Origin: Jiella marina
GTDB taxonomy: Bacteria; Pseudomonadota; Alphaproteobacteria; Rhizobiales; Rhizobiaceae
Length of the DNA stretch: 64,000 bases
Direction: 5' to 3'
Assembly (NCBI RefSeq): GCF_024359545.1
Contig: NZ_JAKQZG010000004.1
Location: 310,001 to 374,000, forward strand
Of this stretch, positions 17,467 to 26,784 are shown one piece after another. The notes below the pieces were generated by a model that was given only the letters and a program-made list of their open reading frames with translations, made no database searches and was not told the origin of the DNA. A program made the position numbers and the translations under genes. Positions within the stretch are counted from its first letter, which is position 1; every line of letters starts with the position of its first letter.

Positions 17467-17532
17467 GCTGGCAAAGCGCGGACTGGCGGCGACCAGCGCT
17501 CTGCCCCGGTCGCCGATACGCCGTGCGGCAGC

Positions 17533-18624
17533 CTACGACGGCTGCTTCTCCGCCTCGGCGACACCCGTCTCCTCTTCCAGCGCTTCCTTGAGAACCGGCG
17601 TCGCCATCCCCGCCATGACAGAGCGCATGGTCAGGGTCCCGAGCGGCTTGCCTGCATCGTCGACCACATGGGCGTTGTCGATGCCCTCTTCGGTCATGCG
17701 ACGCGCGACTTCCTCCAGCACCGTGCCTTCCTCGACCGGAAAACTCTCCGAAGCCGCGACCGAAGCCGGGGCCGGGGTCTCCATGATCGTTTCCGCCTGG
17801 ATCACCCGGCCGCGATTGACCTCGCGGACGAAGGACGAGATGTACTCGTCCGCCGGATCGAGCACGATCTCCTGCGCCGTACCCTGCTGGACGATTTCGC
17901 CATCCCGCAGGATGGCGATCTTGTCGCCCAGCCGGAGTGCCTCGTCGAGATCGTGGGTGATGAAGACGATGGTCTTGGCGAGTTCCTTCTGCAGATCCAG
18001 CAGGACGGTCTGCATGTCGGTGCGGATCAGTGGGTCGAGCGCCGAGAAGGCCTCGTCCATGAGAAGGATGTCCGCGTCGGTCGCGAGCGCCCGGGCAAGG
18101 CCGACGCGCTGCTGCATGCCGCCGGAAAGCTGGGCGGGGTAGTTGTCCTCGTAGCCGCCGAGACCCACGCGCTCGATCCAGCGCGCCGCCGCCTTCCTCT
18201 GCTCGGCCTTGGACTTGCCCATGACGTGCAGCCCATAGCAGACATTGTCCATGACGGTCTTGTGGGGCAGGAGCGCAAAGCGCTGGAACACCATGGAGAT
18301 CTTGTGCCGGCGAAACTCCCGGAGTTGCTTGGCCGACATCTTCAGGACGTCCTCCCCATTGACCAGCACCTCGCCGGCTGAGGGTTCGATCAGCCGGTTG
18401 AGGTGACGGATCAGCGTGGACTTGCCGGAGCCGGACAGCCCCATGACGACCTGAATGCTTGCGGCCGGCATGTCGATATTGATGTCCCTGAGACCGAGCA
18501 CGTGCCCGTATTCGGCCAGGAGTTCGGTCTTCGAGAGGCCCTGCTTGACCTTCTCGACCATGGCGCGGTCGTTGTTGCCGAAGATCTTGTAGAGATTGCG
18601 AACCTTGATCGCGGTCTCAGCCAT
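17533..18624 (-). CDS. proV: glycine betaine/proline ABC transporter, ATP-binding protein ProV
   Basis: Energises uptake of the osmoprotectants glycine betaine and proline betaine or proline. 363 residues: Walker A GLSGSGKSTLIRH, signature LSGGMQQRVGLARAL, Walker B DILLMDEAFSALDP, and a C-terminal CBS-like region (VARRMTEEGIDNAHVVDD) that in OpuA-type importers senses ionic strength. The start at 18624 follows GGGAGG and overlaps the permease gene by 8 bases; an upstream in-frame ATG at 18660 would overlap the permease more and lacks conservation. Confidence 0.94.
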   Translation of the reverse strand: MAETAIKVRNLYKIFGNNDRAMVEKVKQGLSKTELLAEYGHVLGLRDINIDMPAASIQVVMGLSGSGKSTLIRHLNRLIEPSAGEVLVNGEDVLKMSAKQLREFRRHKISMVFQRFALLPHKTVMDNVCYGLHVMGKSKAEQRKAAARWIERVGLGGYEDNYPAQLSGGMQQRVGLARALATDADILLMDEAFSALDPLIRTDMQTVLLDLQKELAKTIVFITHDLDEALRLGDKIAILRDGEIVQQGTAQEIVLDPADEYISSFVREVNRGRVIQAETIMETPAPASVAASESFPVEEGTVLEEVARRMTEEGIDNAHVVDDAGKPLGTLTMRSVMAGMATPVLKEALEEETGVAEAEKQPS

Positions 18625-19528
18625 GGGACGCCTCCCGGTGGCGCTGCAGGCGCTGGCCATAGGCCTGGCTGGCGCGGTCGAAGATGATGGCGATGGCGAC
18701 GATCGCGAGACCGTTGAGCACGCCCTGAGTGAAGTACTGGTTGGTGATCGCCTGAAGCACCGGCTGGCCGAGGCCGCGCACGCCGATCAGTGACGCGACG
18801 ACCACCATGGCAAGCGCCATCATGATGGTCTGATTGATGCCGGCCATGATCGTCGGCAGGGACAGGGGAAGCTGCACTTCGACGAGTTTCTGCCAGCTGG
18901 ACGAGCCGAAGGCGTTGGCGGCTTCCAGAACCTCCTTGTCGACCAGCCGGATCCCGAGATTGGTCAGCCGGATGATCGGCGGCATGGCGTAGATCACGAC
19001 GACGATGAGACCGGGGATCAGGCCGATGCCGAGCAGCATGACGATCGGGATCAGATAGACGAAGGACGGCATCGTCTGCATCACGTCGAGAATCGGATTG
19101 ACCGTCGCCTGCAGCTTGTCTGACCGCGACATCAGGATGCCGATCGGCATGCCGACGACGATCGCGAGCAGGGTGCAAACGGTGATGATCGACAGCGTGC
19201 GCATCGTGTCTTCCCACATGCCGAAGACGCCGATGAGGACGAGCGCGACGAAGCTTCCGATCGTGATCTTCTTCGAGCGACTGGCGAACCAGACGATCGC
19301 CGTGATGGCCGCCAGGATGATCCACCATGGCGTTTCGATCAGAATGTTTTCGAACCAGAGAAGAAAGTCGAGAAGGGGCCGGAAGAAGGCCTCGATCGAG
19401 TCACCCCACGCGCGTGAGAAATCGCGGTATTGTTGATCGATCGTCCGCGACATCAGTCGCAGATTGCGACCCGCGATCTGGGGAAATTCCACCAGCCATT
19501 CCGGCATCCAGTTGAACAGCCAATCCAA
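18617..19528 (-). CDS. proW: glycine betaine/proline ABC transporter, permease ProW
   Basis: A 303-residue inner-membrane permease with about six or seven hydrophobic segments. The ABC coupling loop appears as NAFGSSSWQKLVEVQLPLS, followed by LPTIMAGINQTIMMALAMVV and the GVRGLGQPVL segment typical of ProW/OpuAB. The N-terminal region includes the sequence WLVEFPQIAG and a long periplasmic-facing helix as in ProW. It overlaps proV by 8 bases and is separated from proX by 270 bases carrying a strong hairpin. Confidence 0.93.
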   Translation of the reverse strand: MDWLFNWMPEWLVEFPQIAGRNLRLMSRTIDQQYRDFSRAWGDSIEAFFRPLLDFLLWFENILIETPWWIILAAITAIVWFASRSKKITIGSFVALVLIGVFGMWEDTMRTLSIITVCTLLAIVVGMPIGILMSRSDKLQATVNPILDVMQTMPSFVYLIPIVMLLGIGLIPGLIVVVIYAMPPIIRLTNLGIRLVDKEVLEAANAFGSSSWQKLVEVQLPLSLPTIMAGINQTIMMALAMVVVASLIGVRGLGQPVLQAITNQYFTQGVLNGLAIVAIAIIFDRASQAYGQRLQRHREASHG

Positions 19529-19630
19529 TGGTCAGGATCCCTTTGTTGTTCTTGCAGGCGTTTTCGCCTGTCCTTTTCCTGTGAAGTCGATTCTCGGAGT
19601 GTTTGGTAGGCGGCCCACTCCGATCACTCG

Positions 19631-19666
19631 AAAAAAAATCCCGGGCGGCGATGGTGCCACCCGGGA
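19631..19666 (-). terminator. intrinsic terminator/attenuator between proX and proW
   Basis: On the minus strand, an 11-bp stem TCCCGGGTGGC/GCCGCCCGGGA (one G-T pair) with a short loop is followed by eight T residues. It lies 130 bases after the proX stop and 100 bases before proW, so it probably makes proX mRNA more abundant than that of the membrane subunits. Confidence 0.85.
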
Positions 19667-19798
19667 ATTTCTCATTGCGATGCGCCGACTCCGCATTCCT
19701 TCGCGTGACGCAGAGCGCAGCGAGGCCAAGGCGCCGGGTTCGCACCCGTAAAGACAACGGCCCGTGTCGCGCCCACAGCATCGGCTCGCATGGCTAGA

Positions 19799-20797
19799 TC
19801 AAAGCGCGTCCTTGATCTTCTCGGCCGCTTCCGGGGAAACCCAGTCGGTCCAGATGTCCTCGTTGTTTTCCAGGAAATAATAGGCCGTGTCCTCGCCGGT
19901 GGCCTGGTTGTCTTCCTTCCAGGCCAGGAGCTTGTTGACGGTGTCGTTGCCCCAGGCGCGGGTGTTCAGATACTCCTTTACGCCGTTCTTCATCTCGTCG
20001 ACCTTGGGGGTGACGACAGTGTAGACCTCAGACTTGGTCCAGGCGTTCTTCTTCGGATCCTCGCAGTCGGCGACCGTGGTGCAGTTCTGCCATTCCTCGG
20101 GATCATGCTCGACGCCGAAGTCGAGCTTCACCATCGGGTATTTGCCGAGAATGGCGGTCGGGGCCCAGTAGTAGCCGAACCACGGATCCTCGTTCTCGTA
20201 GGCATTGGCGATCGAGCCGTCGAGGCCGGCTGCCGAGCCGGTATCGACCAGCACGAAGCCCTTCTCCTCCGCGTCGAACGCTTCGAAAAGGTTCGCCGAG
20301 GTGATCTGGCAACCCCAACCGGCCGGGCAGTTGTAGAAGGCGCCCTTGGAAGGATCTTCCTTGGAAGGGAAGAGCTCGGGGTGGCTGAAGGCATCCTCGA
20401 CCGTCTTGATCTCGGGATGGGCCTCGGCGAAGTACTGCGGGATCCAGAAGCCTTCCTCGCCACCGTCCGACAGGACCTCGGCAGCGTATTCGACGGTTCC
20501 CTCATCGACGGCGGAGTCGATCTGTTCGCGGAACTGGTTGATCCACATTTCCGGGGCGACGTCCGGCTCCTGCTTTTCCGTCATGGAGGCGAAGGTCGGC
20601 ATGGTGTCGCCCGGGACGAGACGTGCCGAGCAGTCGTAACCCTCTTCCAGAATGATCTTGTCGATCGAGGCCATGACCTCGGCTGATGCCCAGTTCATGT
20701 TGGAAATCGTCAGATCGCAACTCTCCTGCGCGGAGGCGGTCGCGGAAAATCCAAATGTTGCGGCTGCGACCACAGTCGATGCGAGAAGCTTCTTCAT
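19799..20797 (-). CDS. proX: glycine betaine/proline ABC transporter, substrate-binding protein ProX
   Basis: Periplasmic binding protein, 332 residues, with a clear signal peptide (MKKLLASTVVAAATFGFSATASA, cleaved before QES). Aromatic residues expected to box the quaternary ammonium group are plentiful, for example in DPWFGYYWAPTAI and NMNWASAEV. The mature protein is strongly acidic, as in salt-tolerant or marine bacteria. The start at 20797 has GGGGAGAAGG directly upstream; a longer frame to 20827 has no such site. It is the first gene of the importer operon. Confidence 0.94.
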   Translation of the reverse strand: MKKLLASTVVAAATFGFSATASAQESCDLTISNMNWASAEVMASIDKIILEEGYDCSARLVPGDTMPTFASMTEKQEPDVAPEMWINQFREQIDSAVDEGTVEYAAEVLSDGGEEGFWIPQYFAEAHPEIKTVEDAFSHPELFPSKEDPSKGAFYNCPAGWGCQITSANLFEAFDAEEKGFVLVDTGSAAGLDGSIANAYENEDPWFGYYWAPTAILGKYPMVKLDFGVEHDPEEWQNCTTVADCEDPKKNAWTKSEVYTVVTPKVDEMKNGVKEYLNTRAWGNDTVNKLLAWKEDNQATGEDTAYYFLENNEDIWTDWVSPEAAEKIKDAL

Positions 20798-21156
20798 GCC
20801 TTCTCCCCAATTTCTTGTTTTCGACAAGTATCCCGAAGCATACTGTCAGGAACGAGAGTGCACGCTGGTTTCTTTCGCATCATGGTCATCACTGCGAATT
20901 CGACCAGCGCGGTCCGTCGGTGGATGACCACAACGAAGCTAGACTTTGTGGAAGCCAAAGCCAACGCCTTTTTTCTGCTGCAGCCGGCAAACGAACGCCA
21001 CCGATCCAATCTGCGCGGAAATGTCCCGCCGATCGGCAGTCGGCAGCGCAGATGCTTAGCTGTGCGAGCAATTCGGCGGAAGCAGGCGAAACCACCCGGA
21101 TCGCGCGGCGTTCGGCACGCAAACGGAAATCCTGTGTGCGTAAAAGGGGTGTTTCA
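20798..21156. other. gene-free divergent intergenic region (proX / DUF4396 gene)
   Basis: About 360 bases between divergent start codons, so it must contain promoters for both. A small inverted repeat (CTTGT-5 nt-ACAAG) lies about 20 bases before the proX start on the minus strand. I see no convincing -35/-10 pair and no RNA gene. Confidence 0.4.
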
Positions 21157-21891
21157 ATGATACCGGAATGGCTTCATGGGCTCGCGATCGTAATGCTGGC
21201 GATCGGCTTCGTCTCGGCTGCGATCATCGCTGTCGACGTCATGCGTCATCCTCAACATATGACGATCATGAACTTCGTCTGGCCGGTCACCGGCCTTTAT
21301 GCCGGGCCACTCGCGATCTGGGGTTATTGGACCTATGGCCGGCTTGCGCGGCACGAGGTCGCCCATGCCGCCATGCAGAACGACGAGCCAATGCCGCACA
21401 AGAAGCTGACGCCGTTTCCGGTCAAGGTGGGCAAGGGGGCGACCCATTGCGGCGCCGGCTGCACCCTAGGCGACATCGTGGCCGAATGGCTGGTCTTCCT
21501 GGTTCCCGTCATCGCCGTCTGGTTCGGCTATGAAAGCCTGTTCGGGGAGAAGATCTTCGCGGCCTGGATCGTCGACTACATCTTCGCCTTCATCTTCGGC
21601 GTTGCCTTTCAGTATGCAACGATCGTCCCCATGCGCGGCCTGTCCCCGGGCAAAGGGCTGATCGAAGCGGTCAAGGCCGACACGCTCTCGCTGACATCTT
21701 GGCAGATCGGCATGTACGGCTTCATGGCGCTCATGCATTTCTGGGTCTTTGGCGCTATCCTCGGTGCCAAGCTCGAGGTGAACACCGTGGAGTTCTGGGC
21801 GTCCATGCAGATCGCCATGATCTGCGGCTTTCTGACTTCCTACCCGGTGAACTGGTGGCTCATCCGGAAGGGCATCAAGGAGGCGATGTAG
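21157..21891 (+). CDS. DUF4396 membrane protein
   Basis: A 244-residue protein with about six or seven hydrophobic segments. It has the DUF4396 hallmark THCGAGCTLGDIVAEW near residue 93, in which one His and two Cys could bind a metal ion, and a second conserved block GVAFQYATIVPMRGLSPGKG. Function is unknown. The ATG at 21157 has AGGGG 8 bases upstream; the open frame extends to 20686 but that part reads into the divergent promoter region. Confidence 0.82.
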   Translation: MIPEWLHGLAIVMLAIGFVSAAIIAVDVMRHPQHMTIMNFVWPVTGLYAGPLAIWGYWTYGRLARHEVAHAAMQNDEPMPHKKLTPFPVKVGKGATHCGAGCTLGDIVAEWLVFLVPVIAVWFGYESLFGEKIFAAWIVDYIFAFIFGVAFQYATIVPMRGLSPGKGLIEAVKADTLSLTSWQIGMYGFMALMHFWVFGAILGAKLEVNTVEFWASMQIAMICGFLTSYPVNWWLIRKGIKEAM

Positions 21892-21984
21892 GGGACGGCG
21901 CCGCGTCGGGGCGCCGGGGCGTCAACAAATCGCCATAGGGAGCGCTCAAGGAGACGCTCCCCCGAAGCAGAAGATGATTGTCCG

Positions 21985-22323
21985 ATGAAAAAGACCATTC
22001 TCACCCTGGCTGCCCTGGCTGCATTCTCCGCCCCGTCCCTCGCGGCCGATCCGATCCTCGGCAAGTGGCGGGCGCCCGGTGGCGGCATCGTCCATGTGAC
22101 CTCCTGCGGCGGCAGCTATTGCGCCACGGTGGTCAGCGGCCAGCACAAGGGCAAGGCCGTTGGGCGCATGAACGGCCAGAACGGTGAGTATACCGGCTCC
22201 GTGACAGATCCCCGCGACGACCGCACCTATTCCGGCAGCGCCACCGTCGGCGGCGGAACGCTGAAGCTGACCGGCTGTGCCCTCAAGATCTTCTGCAAGA
22301 CGCAGGTCTGGACGCGCGTCTGA
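21985..22323 (+). CDS. DUF2147 small exported protein
   Basis: 112 residues with a clean signal peptide (MKKTILTLAALAAFSAPSLA, cleaved before ADP). The mature part starts ADPILGKWRAPGGG, typical of DUF2147, with a lipocalin-like beta pattern and four cysteines that could form disulfides (SCGGSYC; GCALKIFC). Function is unknown; some family members are induced by stress. It follows the DUF4396 gene by 93 bases in the same direction, with a 7-bp hairpin (21938-21961) between them. Confidence 0.85.
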   Translation: MKKTILTLAALAAFSAPSLAADPILGKWRAPGGGIVHVTSCGGSYCATVVSGQHKGKAVGRMNGQNGEYTGSVTDPRDDRTYSGSATVGGGTLKLTGCALKIFCKTQVWTRV

Positions 22324-22486
22324 TTTGAGCGCCATCGGCAGTGATCGCCGGTCGCGCTCCGGTCCTTCAGGCTATCTCTGATCTTGCACTCGACTTCCCG
22401 GCATCCTGCTGAATGCCATGCGCGGCTAAGCTTGCCGGGCGTCGTCATCAAAGTGCCAACCGCCCGATTGATTACTACCCGACCGG

Positions 22487-24349
22487 TTAAAGGTCCTTCG
22501 TATCCCGGCGCGCGACGACGGTCGGTGTCTCGCAACCCAGCGGACCCGGGTTCTCTTCGCCATGGATGTTGGCGTTGAGATTGCGCGTCAGCGGGACCAG
22601 CGCATGGGACGACAGGCGCTGTCTGAGCTTCCCGGTGTCGCTCGCTTCGGCCGAGACCAGCACCGTATAGGCCTTGGTGAAAGTGATCAGGGTAATCTGG
22701 CGGTTGTCGTCCGAGGTCCCGGTCTTCGCCGCCACGTCATGGATGAAGCGACTGCCATTGGCGGTGCCGTCCGGTCCCGTCGTCGCCAGAAGCATCTTGT
22801 GCAGCGTGTCGAAGCCCCCCACCAGTCGGCTGTCGCTTGGCAGAGGTTCCGCCGATGTCGCGAACACGACCTTCTGGCTTTCGCGGTCGCGGGCTTCCTT
22901 CACGATCAGAGGGCCGTTCGCCACCTCTCCGCAACTCGCCACCGTGACATAGGCATCCAGGAGCTGCATCAGCTTGACCGGCTCGGCACCGAGGGCGAGT
23001 GCGCGATCCGAACCACGGGTGAAGCGAAAATCGGTCGCCATGCGCTCCATGGCCGAATTGGCACAGGGTCGGCCGAACCGGCGCATCATCCGCACGAACG
23101 GCGGATTCCGGCTCATCGCCAAGGCCTTTTCCAATGTAATTTCGTTGAGATAGCGACGGTCGGCATTCCTGACCGGCGGAATGCCGACGGGAGAATCGTC
23201 GACCTTGGTCGCGGCAGTCCAGCCCTGCTCGACGAGGGCGCACAGCGTCAGAAGCGGCTTCACCGTCGAGCCCGGATAGAGGCTCCCATCGGGAGACGCC
23301 ACCATCGCCTCGATCCCGCCGGTCTTGTTGTTGACCACCACGGCCGTCAGCCGGTCGTAGCCCGCCCGTGCGATCCGCGGATAGTATTTCTCGATCGCAC
23401 TTTCGAGATAGAGCTGGGTTTCGGAGGAATAGAAGGTCACCACGTCGAGGCGTTGATCCGCCTCACCGAACTGGCCGGCCAGCCGGGCGATCGCGAGATT
23501 GCGCGCCGAGCCGAACTGGTCCGACAACCGCCGGTGCTCCTTGAAGGCATAGGCGGCAAAGCGCCGCGGCAGGGTGTCGTCGGCGACGGCTTCGGCCGTC
23601 AGGGTCGTCGGCGCGATCCCCATGGTCGTCAGCAAGAGCCGCGCCTGACGCATGTTCAGCGGCTTGGTCGGGTTGCCGGTGGTCGGGTTCTTGATGGTGA
23701 CCGCGAGGCTGGCCGCCATGTCGGGTGTGAATTCCACCCGCTGGGAGCGTTCGCGCTTGAACGAATAATCGAAATAGTAGCGGGCAGCCGCTTCGATGCC
23801 CTTGGTGTTGTGCCCCATGAAGGGCGTGTTCAGGTAGAACTCCAGCAGTTCTTCCTTGCTGAAGCGCCATTCCAGCCAGAGTGCGATCGCCAGTTCGTCG
23901 AACTTGCGTTTGAAGTCGCGGCGGCTGCCCACATAGATCTGCTTGGCCAGTTGCTGGGTGATGGTGGAGCCGCCGCGCGGGTCGTCGCCGAATTGGCTGA
24001 TCAAGGCCTTGCCGATGGCGATCGGGTTGAAGCCGGGGTGATAGAAGAACCAGGAGTCTTCCGACGTGAGGATGGCCTCACGCATGACCTCCGGAACGTC
24101 CTGATAGTCCACATACATCATCTCTTCGGTCGGGGCGTTCCAGGGCTTCGCCCGGTGCTTGTCGAGGTCGACGACGAGACGGTTGGAGTGAACACGCTGG
24201 AGCGTCGTGGCGACGCTGGCGCCGTAACGGGCGGCAGTCGCGTTGACCCAGCTCTGGACGAGAGCGAGCCCGCAGCCGAAGAACAGGATGAGGACGGAGA
24301 TGACGAGCCAGATCGTCGAGTATCGGCGCCCCTCGGCTTCGTCGGTCAT
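22487..24349 (-). CDS. class A penicillin-binding protein (transglycosylase/transpeptidase)
   Basis: Bifunctional peptidoglycan synthase of 620 residues with one N-terminal membrane anchor (residues ~12-32). The GT51 glycosyltransferase domain carries the catalytic Glu in LTSEDSWFFYHPG and the GGSTITQQLAKQIYV block (~130-150). The transpeptidase domain carries all three penicillin-binding motifs: SxxK as STVK in PGSTVKPLLTL, SxN as SRN, and KTG in KTGTSDD. It is short for class A and lacks obvious extra C-terminal domains, so it is more like the PbpG/MrcA-lite forms found in rhizobia. It stands alone. Confidence 0.9.
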   Translation of the reverse strand: MTDEAEGRRYSTIWLVISVLILFFGCGLALVQSWVNATAARYGASVATTLQRVHSNRLVVDLDKHRAKPWNAPTEEMMYVDYQDVPEVMREAILTSEDSWFFYHPGFNPIAIGKALISQFGDDPRGGSTITQQLAKQIYVGSRRDFKRKFDELAIALWLEWRFSKEELLEFYLNTPFMGHNTKGIEAAARYYFDYSFKRERSQRVEFTPDMAASLAVTIKNPTTGNPTKPLNMRQARLLLTTMGIAPTTLTAEAVADDTLPRRFAAYAFKEHRRLSDQFGSARNLAIARLAGQFGEADQRLDVVTFYSSETQLYLESAIEKYYPRIARAGYDRLTAVVVNNKTGGIEAMVASPDGSLYPGSTVKPLLTLCALVEQGWTAATKVDDSPVGIPPVRNADRRYLNEITLEKALAMSRNPPFVRMMRRFGRPCANSAMERMATDFRFTRGSDRALALGAEPVKLMQLLDAYVTVASCGEVANGPLIVKEARDRESQKVVFATSAEPLPSDSRLVGGFDTLHKMLLATTGPDGTANGSRFIHDVAAKTGTSDDNRQITLITFTKAYTVLVSAEASDTGKLRQRLSSHALVPLTRNLNANIHGEENPGPLGCETPTVVARRDTKDL

Positions 24350-24545
24350 GAAACGTTCCCCGTCACCTTATCGGAGCGTTAACCATGTCAACATGGGGAC
24401 GATCCGATTCAGCCGCAACGAAATCGTTGGACTACTCCCGATCGCGACGCCCTCATGGCGCATGGGGCCGACCTCCCGCCGGCACCGGTCCAAGTGGAAG
24501 ACGCAGAAGAGTTTGGTAACCAATTATGCCAGCGAGGCGGCGGGT

Positions 24546-26279
24546 TCAGGCCGGTCGGGTCCGCAGTTCGGCCCCGCCTTCGTCCACGATCTGATGGGCG
24601 AGCTTCAGGGCCGCGTCGAGATCCGGCCGGAACAGGGTCGCGCCGTCCTCCAGGCCCTGCGTGAGCAGAATTCGGCGACTCGCTTCGCCAGCCCCGGCGA
24701 TGACGACACTTGCGTCCCGGCTCTTGGCCTTGTCGACGAAGCCCAGGACCGTCGCGGCCGCCGAACTGTCGATGAACGGCACTTCGGAGAAATCCAGGAC
24801 ATAGACCTTCGGCCGCTCGGCGATCCGGTCGAGCACCGCGCCGACGCTGGCTGCTGCGCCGAAGAAGAAGGCGCCGGAGATACGGCAGACGAAAATCTCC
24901 GGATCGCCCAGCACACGGTCGGAATAGGGCTCCGAACCCTTCTCATAGGTGGAATCGGCTTGATCGGGTGTCGCGATCGCGATGCCGTGGCCCTTGACCG
25001 TGACCTCGTTCGCCATGCGGTGCAGGAAAAGAAGGGCACCGAGTCCGAAGCCCACCAGGATGCCCTCCGTGAGATCCCGGAAGACGACGAGCAGGAAGGT
25101 CGCGAGCACCACCACGGCGTCGCCGCGCGAGGCTTTGATCAGGGCCCAGAATTCGTGCTTTTCCGCCATGTTCCAGGCGACGAAGAGGAGGACGGCGGCC
25201 AGCGCCGCGAGCGGAATGTAGGCGGCGAGGGGCGCTGCCACGAGTACGAAGACCAGCAGGAAGCCGGAATGCAATATGCCTGAGATCGGGCTCTTGGCTC
25301 CGGAGCGCACATTGGTCGCGGTGCGGGCGATCGTCCCGGTGACGCAGATCCCGCCGAAGAGCGAGGAGGCGACATTGGCGACCCCTTGCGCGACGAGTTC
25401 GCAATTGGAGCGATGGCGCCGGCCGCTCATGGAATCGGCGACGACGGCCGACAACAGGCTTTCGATCGAACCCAGAAGCGCGAAGGAGACGGCGGGCGGC
25501 AGGGCCGCCATGACCTTTTCCGCGGACAGATCGGGCAGTGTTGGTGCGGGAAGCGACGAGGGCACGCCGCCGAAGCGGCTGCCGATGGTGGCGATGTCGA
25601 ACCCGCCGATTGTGGTGAGGAGCGAGGCGGCGACGACCGCGATCAGGAGCACCGGCCAGTGCGGGCGAAACCGTCGCACGATGAGGATCAAGGCGAGCGA
25701 GAACAGTGCGATGCCAAGGCTTGCGGGATCCAGCGTGCCGGCAGCCGATGCCAGAGCCGTGAGCTTGTCGACGATCGGGCCCGGCTCGGTGCCGTCGAGC
25801 GTCAGGCCAAAGAACTCGCGCAGTTGGGTCGCTGCGATGATGACCGCGATCCCGGAGGTAAAGCCGACGGTGACCGGGTAGGGGATGTATTTGACGAAGG
25901 TGCCGAGGCGAAAGATGCCGATCGCGGCGAGGATCAGGCCGGAGAGGAAGGTTGCGAGCACCAGCCCTTCGACACCCTGCGCGGCGACGGTCGCCGAGAC
26001 GAGCAGGATGAAGGCGCCCGCCGGACCGCCGATCTGGAACCGGCTGCCGCCGAGGAGCGAGACGAAGAAGCCGCCGACGATGGCGGTGATCAGGCCGCGA
26101 TCCGGCGACACGCCCGACGCGATGGCAATCGCCATCGAAAGGGGCAGCGCCACGATCGCGACGGTGAGCCCCGAGACGAGATCGGCTTTGAAAGCTTCGA
26201 GGCGGTAGCCCTCCTTCAGGACCGTCACGAGCTTGGGGGTAAACATTTCGCCGAAACTGGCCGAGCCGACTCCACTCAT
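24546..26279 (-). CDS. SulP/SLC26 family inorganic anion transporter with STAS domain
   Basis: 577 residues: a 12-14 helix SulP transport domain (residues ~20-430) starting with the YRLEAFKADLVSGLTVAIVALP-type motif and containing FQIGGPAGAF, and a C-terminal STAS domain (~450-560) with DFSEVPFIDSSAAATV. Members carry sulfate, bicarbonate or dicarboxylates; substrate is not predictable here. It lies 130 bases downstream of a small XRE regulator read in the same direction, which probably controls it. Confidence 0.92.
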   Translation of the reverse strand: MSGVGSASFGEMFTPKLVTVLKEGYRLEAFKADLVSGLTVAIVALPLSMAIAIASGVSPDRGLITAIVGGFFVSLLGGSRFQIGGPAGAFILLVSATVAAQGVEGLVLATFLSGLILAAIGIFRLGTFVKYIPYPVTVGFTSGIAVIIAATQLREFFGLTLDGTEPGPIVDKLTALASAAGTLDPASLGIALFSLALILIVRRFRPHWPVLLIAVVAASLLTTIGGFDIATIGSRFGGVPSSLPAPTLPDLSAEKVMAALPPAVSFALLGSIESLLSAVVADSMSGRRHRSNCELVAQGVANVASSLFGGICVTGTIARTATNVRSGAKSPISGILHSGFLLVFVLVAAPLAAYIPLAALAAVLLFVAWNMAEKHEFWALIKASRGDAVVVLATFLLVVFRDLTEGILVGFGLGALLFLHRMANEVTVKGHGIAIATPDQADSTYEKGSEPYSDRVLGDPEIFVCRISGAFFFGAAASVGAVLDRIAERPKVYVLDFSEVPFIDSSAAATVLGFVDKAKSRDASVVIAGAGEASRRILLTQGLEDGATLFRPDLDAALKLAHQIVDEGGAELRTRPA

Positions 26280-26409
26280 GGCTCTGACGTCCCTTCAAAT
26301 TCCCATGCCATTGGCGGCAGGGGGCGACGGATCGGCCGTCGCGGCCTGCCGGGCTTTCGTGGGATCAACCGCGGCAGTTCCGGCCCTTCGCCTCGAAGGA
26401 CGCGGGACG

Positions 26410-26661
26410 TCAGCGGGGCTGTTTCAGCCGCACGCCCCGTCCGGTGCCCTCGCTCGGGCGATGCTCGCCGATCAGCTCGATGCCGGCCTCGTCGAGCGCG
26501 CTGACGACCTTTTCCAGCGTGTCGACCACGCCGCGCACCGTGCCTTCGCTGCCCTCCATCCGCTGGATGGTGGGCAGCGAGACGCCGGCGAGCGCGGCGA
26601 GCTGTCGCTGATCGATCCCGAGCAGGGCGCGGGCGGCCCGCATCTGCGCCGAAGTGATCAC
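26410..26661 (-). CDS. XRE-family helix-turn-helix regulator
   Basis: An 83-residue DNA-binding protein, little more than an HTH domain: AARALLGIDQRQLAALAGVS is a typical XRE recognition unit (residues ~8-30), followed by LPTIQRMEGS. The start is GTG at 26661, only about 3 bases from where the promoter just upstream would start transcription, so the message may be leaderless; an in-frame ATG is 6 codons later. Located directly before the SulP transporter gene, an arrangement common in Rhizobiales, and likely its regulator. Confidence 0.83.
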   Translation of the reverse strand: MITSAQMRAARALLGIDQRQLAALAGVSLPTIQRMEGSEGTVRGVVDTLEKVVSALDEAGIELIGEHRPSEGTGRGVRLKQPR

Positions 26662-26670
26662 AGGGGTTCC

Positions 26671-26740
26671 ATTCTATATGGCATGATAGAAATTTGAAAT
26701 AGCGATGTTGATGTATGAAACATCATAATGAAGGTTTCAT
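26671..26740 (-). promoter_or_regulatory. promoter and inverted-repeat operator candidate for the XRE-SulP unit
   Basis: Minus strand: TTTCAA (26694-26699), 17-nt spacer, TAGAAT (26671-26676). Just upstream of the -35 is a 7-bp inverted repeat ATGAAAC-12 nt-GTTTCAT (26715-26740), and the area is AT-rich against a GC-rich background. It is a plausible binding site for the adjacent XRE protein. Confidence 0.5.
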
Positions 26741-26784
26741 GTCACGACAAGCGGAAGCCTCCACCTCGTGGCATTTTCGGCCTC

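Noticed and set aside
22455-22490. TTGGCAC-like sequence downstream of the penicillin-binding protein as a sigma-54 promoter
   Set aside because: The minus-strand TTGGCAC lacks a GC dinucleotide at the required 10-nt spacing and no gene starts downstream.
22562-24382. 606-codon plus-strand open frame opposite the penicillin-binding protein
   Set aside because: Shadow of the PBP gene; the minus strand carries all GT51 and transpeptidase motifs.
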